From: Lachnospiraceae bacterium
Lineage (GTDB): Bacteria; Bacillota; Clostridia; Lachnospirales; Lachnospiraceae
Length of the DNA: 64,000 nucleotides
Reading direction: 5' to 3'
Assembly: GCA_022766245.1 (NCBI GenBank)
Contig: JALEPL010000018.1
Location: 44,491 to 108,490 of the forward strand
The notes under the pieces were generated by a model, which did no database searches, was not told the origin of the DNA, and saw only the letters and a program-made list of their open reading frames with translations. How positions within the stretch are numbered: the stretch's first letter is position 1; each line of letters begins with the position of its first letter. Positions 8,613-17,182 of the stretch are shown piece by piece. Position numbers and translations under genes: made by a program.

Positions 8613-9746
8613 ATGACAAAAGAGTATGCAGTGAAAGATCTGAAACCGGGAATGGTCACGGCGATTCCGGTTCGAACCAGACGAGGACAGTTGGTGGTGA
8701 ACCAGGAAACTTCGTTGTCCGCATCGCTGATTGCGCGTTTGGAATTTTACGGGATAGAGAAGGTTCAGATTAAAGAGAATGATGTCCATGCGGAAGACAA
8801 AGGAACACAGGTGACGGAGGCGGGCTATACACCGGCTAAGAATCCGGCACCGGTACAAAGCCCGGTTTTGGACGCATCCTATTCTCAGAAGGTAAAAAAG
8901 ACAGATGATTTCAAGCGGTTTCAGATTGAATTTACCCTGCGTTGCAATGATTTGAAGAATTGCTTTGATGCAGTTCTCACTTCGGGAAACGTGAATAAAG
9001 AGGAGTTGTTGGAGAAGACCACATCCCTAATCCGCAAACAGCAGACTACGATAGATATTTTTGATATGCTTCATAATATGCGGCAGGTGAATGACAGCAC
9101 TTATGCCCACAGTATAAATGTGGCACTGATTTCCCGGATTATCGGGAAGTGGCTGCGTTTTTCCCCAGAGGAGTTGGATACGCTGACTTTGGCGGGGTTG
9201 TTGCATGATATCGGAAAGACCAGCATTCCTAATGAGGTTCTGAATAAGGATGGTCGTCTCACGGACGAGGAGTTCCAGCTGATTCGCAGGCATCCGAAGA
9301 TGGGTTATGACATTCTAAAGATGCAGCCACTGGATAGCCACGTGAAAAAGGCTGCGTTGATGCATCATGAACGTTGTGACGGATCCGGTTATCCCATGGG
9401 ACTTACCATGGATGAGATCGATGATTACGCTTTGATCATTGCCATTGCGGATGTGTATGATGCCATGACGGCAGCCCGATCTTATCGTCAGCCGCTTTGC
9501 CCGTTCCAGGTAATTGCAGAGTTTGAAAAGGATGGTTTGCAGAAATATAAGCCGAAGTATATTCTGACATTTTTAGAGCGCATTGCCACCACTTATCAGA
9601 ATAACCGTGTGATGCTAAGTGACGGAACAACCGCAAAGATCGTGTTGTTAAATCACAACCATCTGTCCAAGCCCTTGGTGCAGTTGGACGACGGGTCCTG
9701 TCTCGATCTGGACAAGAGCCCGCTCTATATTATGTCTCTGATCTAA
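8613..9746 (+). CDS. HD-GYP domain protein, predicted c-di-GMP phosphodiesterase
   Basis: This 377-aa cytoplasmic protein is the second HD-GYP protein here. Its N-terminal ~90 residues differ from those of the first and probably form a separate regulatory region. The catalytic part has HSINVALISRIIGKW, LLHDIGKTSIP (HD about 198-199), HHERCDGSGYPMG (HHE about 251-253) and IADVYDAMTAARSY, so the metal ligands look complete. The ribosome binding site is weak. A miniature mobile element begins 9 bp after the stop codon. Confidence 0.88.
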   Translation: MTKEYAVKDLKPGMVTAIPVRTRRGQLVVNQETSLSASLIARLEFYGIEKVQIKENDVHAEDKGTQVTEAGYTPAKNPAPVQSPVLDASYSQKVKKTDDFKRFQIEFTLRCNDLKNCFDAVLTSGNVNKEELLEKTTSLIRKQQTTIDIFDMLHNMRQVNDSTYAHSINVALISRIIGKWLRFSPEELDTLTLAGLLHDIGKTSIPNEVLNKDGRLTDEEFQLIRRHPKMGYDILKMQPLDSHVKKAALMHHERCDGSGYPMGLTMDEIDDYALIIAIADVYDAMTAARSYRQPLCPFQVIAEFEKDGLQKYKPKYILTFLERIATTYQNNRVMLSDGTTAKIVLLNHNHLSKPLVQLDDGSCLDLDKSPLYIMSLI

Positions 9747-9754
9747 CGAAAATC

Positions 9755-9885
9755 GTAACTATTCAGTACTTCATAGTTATGCGCACAAATCCATGAAAAT
9801 TTGCTTTGCAAATGGATTTGTGCTTGCTAAATATACGTTTTTTCACGGCATCCGCAGTAAATGCGTATGCCTGCTGAACAATTAC
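9755..9885 (-). mobile_element. Miniature inverted-repeat element, copy A (subtype 1)
   Basis: This 131-bp element has inverted ends GTAACTATTCAG / CTGAACAATTAC. It is flanked by 8-bp direct repeats CGAAAATC (9747-9754) and CGATAATC (9886-9893), 7 of 8 identical. Its reverse complement is nearly identical to copy C 32 kb away. An internal hairpin pairs GCACAAATCCAT with ATGGATTTGTGC. It contains no gene. It lies between convergent genes, and its right target repeat overlaps the nth stop codon. Confidence 0.85.
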
Positions 9886-9891
9886 CGATAA

Positions 9892-10527
9892 TCATTTTAT
9901 TCTTTTCAGGCAGATGTCCTGCAGCACACATTGATCACAGTAGGGAGCGGTTCTGGCGGTGCAAACTGCACGACCGTGATCTACCAGCCGGTGGCAGAAG
10001 TTGTTGCTCTCCTCTGGTGGGATCAGTTTCCACAGTGCCATTTCCACTTTTTTGGGTTCTTTGATGTTGTCCACCAGGCCGATGCGGTTGCACAGGCGGA
10101 TGCAGTGGGTGTCCGTCACGATGGCAGGTTTGCCAAATACATCTCCCATGATCAGGTTAGCGCTTTTGCGTCCCACGCCGGGAAGTGTTAAAAGCGTGTC
10201 AAAATCCTCGGGAACCTTATCCTGATACTGATCGTGCAGGATGCGCATGCAGGCGCTGATATCCCGGGCTTTGCTATGCCCCAGACCGCAGGGCTTGACG
10301 ATGGCTTCGATTTCTTCCGGTTCGGCAGCGGACAACGCAGCTACTGTGGGGAATTTCTTATATAAATCCACTACTACCACGTTTACTCGGGCATCGGTAC
10401 ACTGAGCTGCCAGGCGAACGCTCACTAAGAGCTTCCAGGCTTCATCATAGTCCAGCGTGCAGTCGGTGTAGGGATATGCTTCTTTCAGACGGGCCACCAC
10501 CTCGGCGGCAAGTTGTTTTTTGGTCAT
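9892..10527 (-). CDS. nth: Endonuclease III
   Basis: This base-excision repair glycosylase/AP lyase removes oxidised pyrimidines. The helix-hairpin-helix LPGVGRKSANLI holds the catalytic Lys (about 121), and VTDTHCIRLCNRIGL holds the catalytic Asp (about 139). C-terminal cysteines at about 189, 197, 200 and 206 form the 4Fe-4S cluster; the first gap is seven residues, one more than the usual six. Length is 211 aa. The stop codon overlaps the target repeat of the adjacent mobile element. Confidence 0.94.
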   Translation of the reverse strand: MTKKQLAAEVVARLKEAYPYTDCTLDYDEAWKLLVSVRLAAQCTDARVNVVVVDLYKKFPTVAALSAAEPEEIEAIVKPCGLGHSKARDISACMRILHDQYQDKVPEDFDTLLTLPGVGRKSANLIMGDVFGKPAIVTDTHCIRLCNRIGLVDNIKEPKKVEMALWKLIPPEESNNFCHRLVDHGRAVCTARTAPYCDQCVLQDICLKRIK

Positions 10528-10760
10528 AATGATTCTCCTTATCCTTCGGTGTATTTATAGAAAGGGGATGCCCCAGCACCTGTTCCAGTTCGGTTTTGGT
10601 AAATGAATACTGTGACTTCAAATAGACTATAGCATAAATTGAATGATTATGCCATTTTCAGATTGCTCGATTGTAATAGAATAGGCAGGAAAAATTTTTA
10701 TAAATTTTGGTAGAGAAATGCGTCGGTGATTCGTCTTAATAGGTAAGCAGGCAAATCATA

Positions 10761-10798
10761 GAAAATAGGTATCTGTTCAGAACAGATAGAGAAAATAT
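10761..10798. repeat. End-only remnant of the miniature element with target duplication
   Basis: GTATCTGTTC and GAACAGATA, the two ends of the mobile element, are fused at 10769-10790 with no interior. Flanks GAAAATAG (10761-10768) and GAAAATAT (10791-10798) agree at 7 of 8 positions, as expected of an old 8-bp target duplication. It lies about 20 bp before the ECF sigma gene. A palindromic regulator site is the alternative reading. Confidence 0.5.
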
Positions 10799-10815
10799 TT
10801 TAGGCAGGGGATAGA

Positions 10816-11358
10816 ATGTTACTGTTACTTGCGGCAATGGATACGCCGGAGGAGAAGCTGGATTTTGTCCAGATTTATCGCAAAAATTATAAAAAAATGT
10901 ACTATGTGGCCTACCGCATGTTAGGAAGTAAAGAGGAGGCGGAGGATGCGGTACAGGATGCCTTTGTGAAACTGGCGGATCGTTTCTCCCGTTATCGGAG
11001 GCTGCCAGAGGATAAGATGTGTGCACTTTGCATAACCATTCTGCGCAATCAGTCCATCGACCGGATTCGACAGAACCGGCATCTGGCGGATACAGATGTG
11101 GAGGAACTTCTGTTGTACTGGGCGGACGAAAGACCGGATGCACAGCAGCTTGTGGAACAGGGAGAATTGTCTGCCTCAGTGAAAAGTGCCCTTGCCCAGT
11201 TGCCAGAGGTGATGAAACTGACGTTGGAATTAAAGTATTATCAGGAGTACTCGAATCAGGAGATTGCCCGGATTCTGAATGTGCCGGTGAAAACCGTGGA
11301 AATGAGGCTATACCGTGGAAAAAAGAGACTGGAGGTGCTGTTACATGAAGAAATATGA
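10816..11358 (+). CDS. ECF-type RNA polymerase sigma factor
   Basis: This 180-aa sigma-70 family protein directs RNA polymerase to a stress regulon. Region 2 is YVAYRMLGSKEEAEDAVQDA and region 4 is YSNQEIARILNVPVKTVEMR, with no sigma-3 domain between, as in extracytoplasmic-function factors. It overlaps the next gene, a membrane protein likely to be its anti-sigma factor, by 14 bp. The ATG follows GGCAGGGGATAG. Its regulon cannot be inferred beyond probable envelope or cell-wall stress. Confidence 0.9.
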   Translation: MLLLLAAMDTPEEKLDFVQIYRKNYKKMYYVAYRMLGSKEEAEDAVQDAFVKLADRFSRYRRLPEDKMCALCITILRNQSIDRIRQNRHLADTDVEELLLYWADERPDAQQLVEQGELSASVKSALAQLPEVMKLTLELKYYQEYSNQEIARILNVPVKTVEMRLYRGKKRLEVLLHEEI

Positions 11359-12229
11359 TGCTTCTGAGGAAAGGATTGCATCCGTTGTTTCTAAAATGCA
11401 GGAGGCCGAACTCTCATGGATTCCGGAGGATGAGGTGCTGGAACGGGAGTATCCGGTTTCGGAGTCCTTTCGACAGAGGATGGAGCTGTGGATAAATAAG
11501 ATGTCTGAGCACCGGAGAAGACGTAAAATCGGAAAGACTTTAGCGACGGCTGCATCTGTCTTAATTGTTCTCCTAGCGGCGCTGAATTATCCCAGCGTGG
11601 CGAGGGCGACACAGTTTATAGTTCGCTGGATTGAACAGAAGAATCCGGAATCTGGGATGGTAGAGGAACTGGAGACAGAGCAGGAAACAGAGACGGAGAC
11701 GACAAGCCAGTATCCTATGCGGGGAAGCACGGAGCAACATTTTACTTATCGTGTGGAGACCGGAGCTAATGGAGAAACCTACGTATACAAGAGTAAGAAT
11801 GGAAAAGAGGTTCCCTGCTGTGAGGAGTATATTTACGGGTTTAATCCGGAAACGGGAGCTTGTGACGTGCAGGGGGCTGCCTATTATGTGGGACCGGAGG
11901 GGTATCTGTACAAAAACGGTTGGTTTTTGACGAAATACGGTGGACAGTATCTGTGGAAGTATTTCGATGAGAGTGGTCAGATTGCCCGAAAATGGCGGGA
12001 AATCGATGGGGAGTGGTATTATTTCAACTATAATGGAATTCCATTACGAGATGAGACCCTGGAGGAAAATGGTGTAATCTACTATTTTGATGAAGATGGA
12101 AAATGGATTCAGGAGGAGACGATCGAGAATACAACACCGGAAGGAATAGTCCCGGAGGAGGGAGCTTCCCCAGAGGAGGAAAGCCCGGGAAATGAGACGA
12201 CTTCCGGAAACGAGGGAGCGTCCGGGTGA
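11345..12229 (+). CDS. Putative anti-sigma membrane protein with cell-wall-binding-like repeats
   Basis: The start at 11345, after GGAGG, gives about 294 aa; the ORF-track start at 11315 lies deep inside the sigma gene. The N-terminal ~55 residues are cytoplasmic and charged (RRRRK before the helix), followed by one membrane helix ATAASVLIVLLAALNYP. The outside part has an acidic linker and repeats such as GYLYKNGWFLTKYGGQYLWK, GEWYYFNYNGIPL and GVIYYFDEDGKW, resembling choline- or glucan-binding repeats. A Glu/Pro/Gly/Ser-rich tail ends the protein. Overlap with the ECF gene suggests it holds that sigma factor and senses the wall. I see no zinc-binding ZAS motif, so the anti-sigma role rests on context. 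Confidence 0.65.
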   Translation: MKKYDASEERIASVVSKMQEAELSWIPEDEVLEREYPVSESFRQRMELWINKMSEHRRRRKIGKTLATAASVLIVLLAALNYPSVARATQFIVRWIEQKNPESGMVEELETEQETETETTSQYPMRGSTEQHFTYRVETGANGETYVYKSKNGKEVPCCEEYIYGFNPETGACDVQGAAYYVGPEGYLYKNGWFLTKYGGQYLWKYFDESGQIARKWREIDGEWYYFNYNGIPLRDETLEENGVIYYFDEDGKWIQEETIENTTPEGIVPEEGASPEEESPGNETTSGNEGASG

Positions 12230-12261
12230 AAAAGTGATGTTAGTATAAGGAGGAGATTGCG

Positions 12262-13038
12262 ATGAAAGAGATAAAGAGATGGAAAAGAGGATTGGCACTG
12301 CTGCTTTGTGTGGGCTTACTGACCGGCTGCGGAGCAGCAGAACAGGTCGCAGACACGGAGGTGCAACATGTGGTAGAGGTCTACCAGGAGCCGGGAACCG
12401 AGTCGCTGGCGGTGAATGAACCGGAGACAGAAGCGTCGCCTTTGTTGGCGGAGCCTCCTTCTGAGGAAACGGTTTCTGAAATGCTGGGATCATTTTTGAA
12501 CTGGAGTGCCATGTCCTATATGGTGGTTTTGGGAGAAGAATTCCGGGAGCAGGATGAACTTACCCCGAAACAGATGATTCCTATGGCTGCCCATGCGGCA
12601 GCAATCAGTGATGCCCGGATCACAAAGGATGATGAAGTGGGATGCTATGTGATGACAGAGGAAGTTTTAGAGGAATATGAAGAGAATTTATTTGGCCAAA
12701 CTTGCGAGCTATCACAGTACACTTTGGATAAAGAGGATCAGGCAGCTGTGGATAACCGTGGTATTAATATGCGGGATAATCTGGGAATTGCATCAGACGG
12801 AACAATCTGGGTGCCCATGGGAGACTGGGGCGGAATTGAACCGAAGTTCCAGATACAGGAGATTGCCCGGATAGAGGACACGAATCAGTTTCAGGTGAAG
12901 GTAAATTATTATGAGTATAGATGGCTGGATGATCCGGAGACCTCCGAACTGGGGATGTTGGCCGAGTACACATTTGAGCCCTCTGAGACTTCCACCTACG
13001 GATATGTCATCACAGATATGAAGTACATGGAGCCATAA
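12262..13038 (+). CDS. Lipoprotein of unknown function
   Basis: This 258-aa secreted lipoprotein has a signal peptide ending in lipobox LLTGC (Cys about 23), then an acidic linker. The body contains WSAMSYMVVLGEEFREQDEL and VPMGDWGGIEPKFQIQEIARIEDTNQFQVKVNYYEY. I do not recognise the family. It follows the anti-sigma gene by 32 bp and ends at the terminator, so the three genes probably form one operon. That makes it either a target or a sensor part of the ECF system. Confidence 0.75.
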   Translation: MKEIKRWKRGLALLLCVGLLTGCGAAEQVADTEVQHVVEVYQEPGTESLAVNEPETEASPLLAEPPSEETVSEMLGSFLNWSAMSYMVVLGEEFREQDELTPKQMIPMAAHAAAISDARITKDDEVGCYVMTEEVLEEYEENLFGQTCELSQYTLDKEDQAAVDNRGINMRDNLGIASDGTIWVPMGDWGGIEPKFQIQEIARIEDTNQFQVKVNYYEYRWLDDPETSELGMLAEYTFEPSETSTYGYVITDMKYMEP

Positions 13039-13117
13039 TTGGATTCATCAGACAAATAAATGTGCGACAAAAAAGACTTAAGTGGAAAGGATTTATATCT
13101 TTTTTGATGTGTATAAA

Positions 13118-13150
13118 ATAAGGAGTCTGCCGTATTTGCAGACTCCTTAT
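13118..13150. terminator. Bidirectional terminator between lipoprotein gene and galM
   Basis: ATAAGGAGTCTGC and GCAGACTCCTTAT form a perfect 13-bp stem with a 7-nt loop. Confidence 0.8.
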
Positions 13151-13161
13151 CCGTGTTCTGT

Positions 13162-14196
13162 CTAAATTACAGAAAAATGATACAATGTCTTTGAATGATA
13201 CTTTTCCTCCGGATGAAGAATTACGGAAGGGAACTCCGGAATGTTGACCGCATTAGGAAAATGTTGTGCTTCTAAGCATACTGCACAGTACATGGGAGGG
13301 GTATCTTCGGATTTTTTGTCCTGTGGAATGAAGCATGGTACATACAACTGTACTCCCGGCTGATCCGTAAAGCAGGTCATGCGGATGCCGCTCTTTTTGG
13401 ACTGCAGCACGGCCGCTTCCCGTAACCCATCGCCGTTGAGAACGAAGTTCTGGTCATAGGTATGACCGATGGCTAACTGGGGATGGGGGGTCAAAATATC
13501 CTGAACCACTGGCTTCATGGTGCGGAAATCGAAGGGTGTATTTTCTACAGGCAATAAGACCCCGGTAGCAATCTGTGTTGGATTCAGCTCCGTGATATAG
13601 TCTGCATCGATGCGAAGTTCATGGTCAGATACATCGGAAAAGCCCTCTCCGTTCAGATTGAAGTAGCCATGACTGGTAACGGAAAATGGTGTATCCTGGT
13701 CGCAGGATGCATCGTAAATGATGGAAAGCTCGTTGTCCTCAGACCAGGTATAAGTCACGGACACGTTCAGATTTCCCGGATAATTTTCCTCCCCATCCGG
13801 AGAAAAACGGGAAAAAATAATGGAATCTTCCTGTATGGTGGTATCCCAGATACGCTGACCGAATCCGGTGGGACCGCCGTGCAGGTGGTTCGGGCCGTTG
13901 TTGATGGCCAATTGATATTCTTTGCCATTTAAGACAAAGTGTCCTTTGTCGATGCGGTTGGCGCAACGACCTACTACAGCGCCCATGCTGATGTTGTCTT
14001 TCAGATAATAGCTGCTGTCCGGATATTTTAGACATACATCCTTCAGCTCGCCCTGTTTGTCCGGGACTTTAATGCTGATCAGCCGACAGCCATAATCAGA
14101 AACTGTGACAGAGGCTCCGGAAGAATTCGCTATGGTATAGGTGGAAAATTCTGCTCCGCCCTCGGTTGTTCCAAAAGTGTTTTTTGTAATTGTCAT
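13162..14196 (-). CDS. galM: Aldose 1-epimerase (galactose mutarotase)
   Basis: It interconverts alpha and beta anomers of aldoses, usually galactose. The family signature NGPNHLHGGPTGFGQRIWD includes a catalytic histidine. A second histidine sits in SVTSHGYFNLNG, and the general base Glu is in CLEAQHFPNAVN near the C-terminus. The 344-aa length is normal. The start follows AAGGGGAAA. No other Leloir-pathway gene is nearby. Fragments of the mobile-element family lie directly upstream. Confidence 0.92.
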   Translation of the reverse strand: MTITKNTFGTTEGGAEFSTYTIANSSGASVTVSDYGCRLISIKVPDKQGELKDVCLKYPDSSYYLKDNISMGAVVGRCANRIDKGHFVLNGKEYQLAINNGPNHLHGGPTGFGQRIWDTTIQEDSIIFSRFSPDGEENYPGNLNVSVTYTWSEDNELSIIYDASCDQDTPFSVTSHGYFNLNGEGFSDVSDHELRIDADYITELNPTQIATGVLLPVENTPFDFRTMKPVVQDILTPHPQLAIGHTYDQNFVLNGDGLREAAVLQSKKSGIRMTCFTDQPGVQLYVPCFIPQDKKSEDTPPMYCAVCLEAQHFPNAVNIPEFPSVILHPEEKYHSKTLYHFSVI

Positions 14197-14221
14197 GGGT
14201 TTCCCCTTTCTTAGTTCTTCA

Positions 14222-14312
14222 GTATCTGTTCAGTACTTCACAGATACGATTCGCAAAAATAGAAACTGTTCAGTACTTCATAGTTATGAGTGCAAATCCA
14301 TAAAAATTTGCA
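14222..14312. repeat. Two truncated ends of the miniature element in tandem
   Basis: 14222-14258 matches the outer end of subtype 2 (compare the reversed right end of copy D), and 14263-14312 matches the outer end of subtype 1 (reversed right end of copy C). Both lack the rest of the element, so the site is a decayed double insertion between galM and the Sua5 gene. Confidence 0.65.
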
Positions 14313-14407
14313 ACTTTGGAGATATGTCATATTATCGCACAATTACGAATAAATGACAAGTGTTTGTCCACTTGCCCCCAAAGAACAAAAGTGTTATAAT
14401 GTGACCT

Positions 14408-15457
14408 ATGAGAACGGACATTGTCAAAATCGACAGAAACAACATTGATATAAAAGAAATGCGGCACGCAGGAGAGATTATCCGTGAGGGTGGTCTGGTG
14501 GCTTTTCCCACAGAAACCGTGTATGGTCTGGGGGCGGATGCACTGAGTGCAGAAGCATCCGGACGAATCTATGCAGCCAAGGGAAGACCATCTGATAATC
14601 CGTTGATTGTGCATATTGCAGAATTTAAGGATCTGGCAGCCATTGCCCAGCAGGTGCCATCTCAGGCGCAGGCTTTGGCAGATGCATTTTGGCCAGGACC
14701 ATTGACCATGATTGTTAGGAAAAACAGCAAAGTGCCATACGAGACCACCGGAGGAATGGATACGGTGGCTGTGCGCATGCCCAGTGATCCGATTGCACTG
14801 GAGCTGATTCGTCAGAGTGGGGGATATATTGCGGCACCCAGTGCCAATACATCCGGAAAGCCCAGCCCCACCATGGCTGAGCATGTGGCATTGGATCTGG
14901 ATGGAAAGATTCCGTTGATTTTAGATGGAGGTCCGGTACAGATTGGACTGGAGTCTACGATTATTGATTTGACTGAGGAGATTCCTATGATTCTTCGGCC
15001 AGGGTATATTACCCGAGAGATGTTGACCAAGGTGATTGGCGATGTGGAGACGGATCCGGGACTTATTGCTGCGGATTCAGATCGAAAGCCAAAGGCACCC
15101 GGTATGAAGTACAAACATTATGCGCCAAAGGCGGATCTGGTGTTGATAGACGGGGATGAGGAGAAGGTTGTAGCAAAAATAAACGAACTGACTGCAGAGG
15201 CAGAGGCCAGAGGAGAACGGGTGGGGATTATCGGCACAGATGAAACCATTGCCCGTTACAGCCGGGGCGAAGTGGTCAGCATAGGTGCACGTGAGGATGA
15301 GGATGCCATTGCACAGCATTTGTATCGTATTCTGCGGGAGTTTGATGATTTGGGAGTAGATCGAATCTATTCCGAGAGTTTTGCGACTCCCCGTATCGGA
15401 CAGGCCATCATGAATCGTCTGCTGAAGGCAGCAGGGCATCAGGTTCTTACGGTGTAA
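14408..15457 (+). CDS. L-threonylcarbamoyladenylate synthase (Sua5 type)
   Basis: It makes threonylcarbamoyl-AMP from threonine, bicarbonate and ATP for the t6A37 modification of tRNA. The YrdC-like domain is shown by PTETVYGLGADALS, KGRPSDNPLIVH and APSANTSGKPSPT. The C-terminal Sua5 domain follows a linker with APGMKYKHYAPKADL. At 349 aa it is the two-domain Sua5 form rather than short TsaC. It is followed 10 bp later by a YwlE-like gene, the same neighbour order as ywlC-ywlE in Bacillus. Confidence 0.94.
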   Translation: MRTDIVKIDRNNIDIKEMRHAGEIIREGGLVAFPTETVYGLGADALSAEASGRIYAAKGRPSDNPLIVHIAEFKDLAAIAQQVPSQAQALADAFWPGPLTMIVRKNSKVPYETTGGMDTVAVRMPSDPIALELIRQSGGYIAAPSANTSGKPSPTMAEHVALDLDGKIPLILDGGPVQIGLESTIIDLTEEIPMILRPGYITREMLTKVIGDVETDPGLIAADSDRKPKAPGMKYKHYAPKADLVLIDGDEEKVVAKINELTAEAEARGERVGIIGTDETIARYSRGEVVSIGAREDEDAIAQHLYRILREFDDLGVDRIYSESFATPRIGQAIMNRLLKAAGHQVLTV

Positions 15458-15467
15458 GGAGGTTTTT

Positions 15468-15974
15468 ATGAAAGCGTACAAACGAATTGTGTTTGTGGCG
15501 GAAAGCGGAACCAGCAGAGCTCCCATGGCGGAGGCGCTTTTTCGTGAGAATGCGGTGAATTGCCCGGTGGAAGTGGAGAGCAGAGGGCTGGTGGTGCTTT
15601 TCCCGGAGCCGCTGAATCAAAAGGCGGAGGCTGTCATGATCAGCAATGGAATCAATCTGGAGGGATATATGTCAAAACAGATTACCCCGGAGGATGTGGA
15701 TTCGGATACTCTGGTAATCGCCATGGATCAGATACAGCGACAGAAGCTTTTTGATATTTTGCCGGACGCTGAGCCGGAACAACTGGTGGTATTAAATGAA
15801 CTGGTAGGGGAAGAATTACCTATCATGGATCCTTATGGTGGGACATTACAGTCCTATGGCCTTTGTTTTGAGACGCTGAGCCGCACCATTAAAAAACTAA
15901 TTAAGACTATAAATGAAGGAGAACAATCAAATGGCAAAGGTGATGGTAATGGATCATCCGTTGATCCAGCATAA
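15468..15974 (+). CDS. Low-molecular-weight phosphatase-like protein lacking the catalytic Cys
   Basis: The fold is that of low-molecular-weight protein phosphatases, and its place after Sua5 and before upp matches Bacillus ywlE, the protein-arginine phosphatase. The P-loop reads [18 protein letters not shown], so the position of the catalytic Cys (C-x5-R) is Ala11 while the Arg (17) remains. The Thr two positions before this Arg, which aligns with the arginine-specificity Thr of YwlE, is kept, as is the general-acid DP in MDPYGG. It is probably inactive as a phosphatase and may bind phosphoproteins instead. The last 44 bases overlap the start of upp. Confidence 0.8.
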   Translation: MKAYKRIVFVAESGTSRAPMAEALFRENAVNCPVEVESRGLVVLFPEPLNQKAEAVMISNGINLEGYMSKQITPEDVDSDTLVIAMDQIQRQKLFDILPDAEPEQLVVLNELVGEELPIMDPYGGTLQSYGLCFETLSRTIKKLIKTINEGEQSNGKGDGNGSSVDPA

Positions 15975-16560
15975 GATTGGATGGATTCGCAGGCAGGAAA
16001 CCGGCTCTAAGGAATTCCGTACACTGATCAGCGAGATTGCGATGTTGATGTGCTATGAGGCAACCAGAGATCTGCAGTTGTCAGATATCGAGATTCAAAC
16101 ACCCATTTGTACGGCAACGGTAAAAGAGCTGAAAGGGAAAAAGCTGGCTGTGGTGCCTATTTTGCGTGCCGGACTGGGTATGGTAGATGGAATGCTGAAT
16201 ATGATTCCTGCTGCAAAGGTGGGACATATTGGTTTGTATCGTGATCCGGAGACATTGAAACCGGTGGAGTATTACTGCAAGCTTCCGGAGGACTGCGGCG
16301 AGCGCGAGGTGTTCGTGGTGGATCCCATGCTGGCTACAGGAGGGTCTTCTGTGGCAGCGATTCAGATGCTGAAGGACAAGGGAGTAAAAAATATTCGTTT
16401 CATGTGTATCATTGCGGCACCAGAGGGGGTAAAGGCTATGCAGGAGGCACATCCGGATGTGGACATCTACATTGGGGCGTTGGATGATCATCTGAATGAG
16501 CATGGATATATTGTTCCGGGATTAGGAGATGCCGGAGACCGTATTTTTGGAACGAAATAA
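15931..16560 (+). CDS. upp: Uracil phosphoribosyltransferase
   Basis: It salvages uracil to UMP using PRPP. The PRPP loop [15 protein letters not shown] and the uracil-binding C-terminus [18 protein letters not shown] are intact. The start at 15931 follows AAGGAG and gives 209 aa, the usual size. The ORF-track start at 15913 lies before that ribosome binding site. It overlaps the phosphatase-like gene by 44 bp. A terminator follows. Confidence 0.96.
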   Translation: MAKVMVMDHPLIQHKIGWIRRQETGSKEFRTLISEIAMLMCYEATRDLQLSDIEIQTPICTATVKELKGKKLAVVPILRAGLGMVDGMLNMIPAAKVGHIGLYRDPETLKPVEYYCKLPEDCGEREVFVVDPMLATGGSSVAAIQMLKDKGVKNIRFMCIIAAPEGVKAMQEAHPDVDIYIGALDDHLNEHGYIVPGLGDAGDRIFGTK

Positions 16561-16568
16561 TTAGAATG

Positions 16569-16615
16569 AAAAGGATACAGCTGAGAGGGAGCCAACCATC
16601 AGAGGTATCCTTTTT
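16569..16615 (+). terminator. Terminator after upp
   Basis: AAAAGGATAC pairs with GTATCCTTTT across a 26-nt loop, ending in five T. The large loop makes it weaker than the other terminators here. Confidence 0.5.
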
Positions 16616-16645
16616 GTGTCTTTCATTTGCGCAGGAGGACAGAAT

Positions 16646-17131
16646 ATGAGCGGCAAGAGAACAGATTATATCAGCTGGGATGAATATTTTATGGGTGTGG
16701 CAAAGCTGTCTGCCATGCGGTCGAAAGATCCAAACACCCAGGTGGGGGCATGTATTGTGAGCCGGGAGAACAAGATTTTATCCATGGGCTATAATGGATT
16801 TCCCACCGGCTGCTCGGATGATGAGTTCCCTTGGGAGCGGGAGGGAGAACCTCTCAGTAATAAGTACTTTTACAGTACACACAGTGAGTTGAACGCAATT
16901 TTGAATTATCGTGGCGGGAGTCTGGAGGGAGCCAAAATGTACGTTACGTTGTTTCCATGTAATGAATGCGCAAAGGCCATTATCCAGGCAGGAATAAAAA
17001 CACTGGTATATGACGATGATAAATACAGTGGAACACCGTCGGTAATTGCATCGAAACGGATGCTTACAGCAGCTGGGGTAAAGTTCTATCCCTACCAGAG
17101 AAATCATAAGGAAATCAACATTTTATTGTAG
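16646..17131 (+). CDS. Deoxycytidylate (dCMP) deaminase
   Basis: It deaminates dCMP to dUMP, supplying thymidylate synthesis. The zinc site is HSELNAI plus PCNECAK, and the N-terminal WDEYFMGVAKLSAMRSKDPN and QVGACIV are typical. The start at 16646 after AGGAGG gives 161 aa; the ORF-track start at 16616 lies in the preceding terminator. Gene order upp, dCMP deaminase, atp is compact. Confidence 0.92.
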   Translation: MSGKRTDYISWDEYFMGVAKLSAMRSKDPNTQVGACIVSRENKILSMGYNGFPTGCSDDEFPWEREGEPLSNKYFYSTHSELNAILNYRGGSLEGAKMYVTLFPCNECAKAIIQAGIKTLVYDDDKYSGTPSVIASKRMLTAAGVKFYPYQRNHKEINILL

Positions 17132-17161
17132 TATAGTAACTCTGAATTGTTACGTAATATA
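17128..17161. repeat. End-only remnant of the miniature element with target duplication
   Basis: GTAACTCTGAATTGTTAC (17136-17153) is the two element ends fused. Flanks GTAGTATA and GTAATATA agree at 7 of 8 positions. It overlaps the stop of the dCMP deaminase gene and lies in the leader of the ATP synthase operon. A chance palindrome is possible, but the same pattern recurs at 10761. Confidence 0.4.
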
Positions 17162-17182
17162 TTATTACGGAAAGGAGCCTCC

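Noticed and set aside
9931-10225. Two plus-strand ORFs inside nth
   Set aside because: They are reverse-strand shadows of a clear endonuclease III gene.
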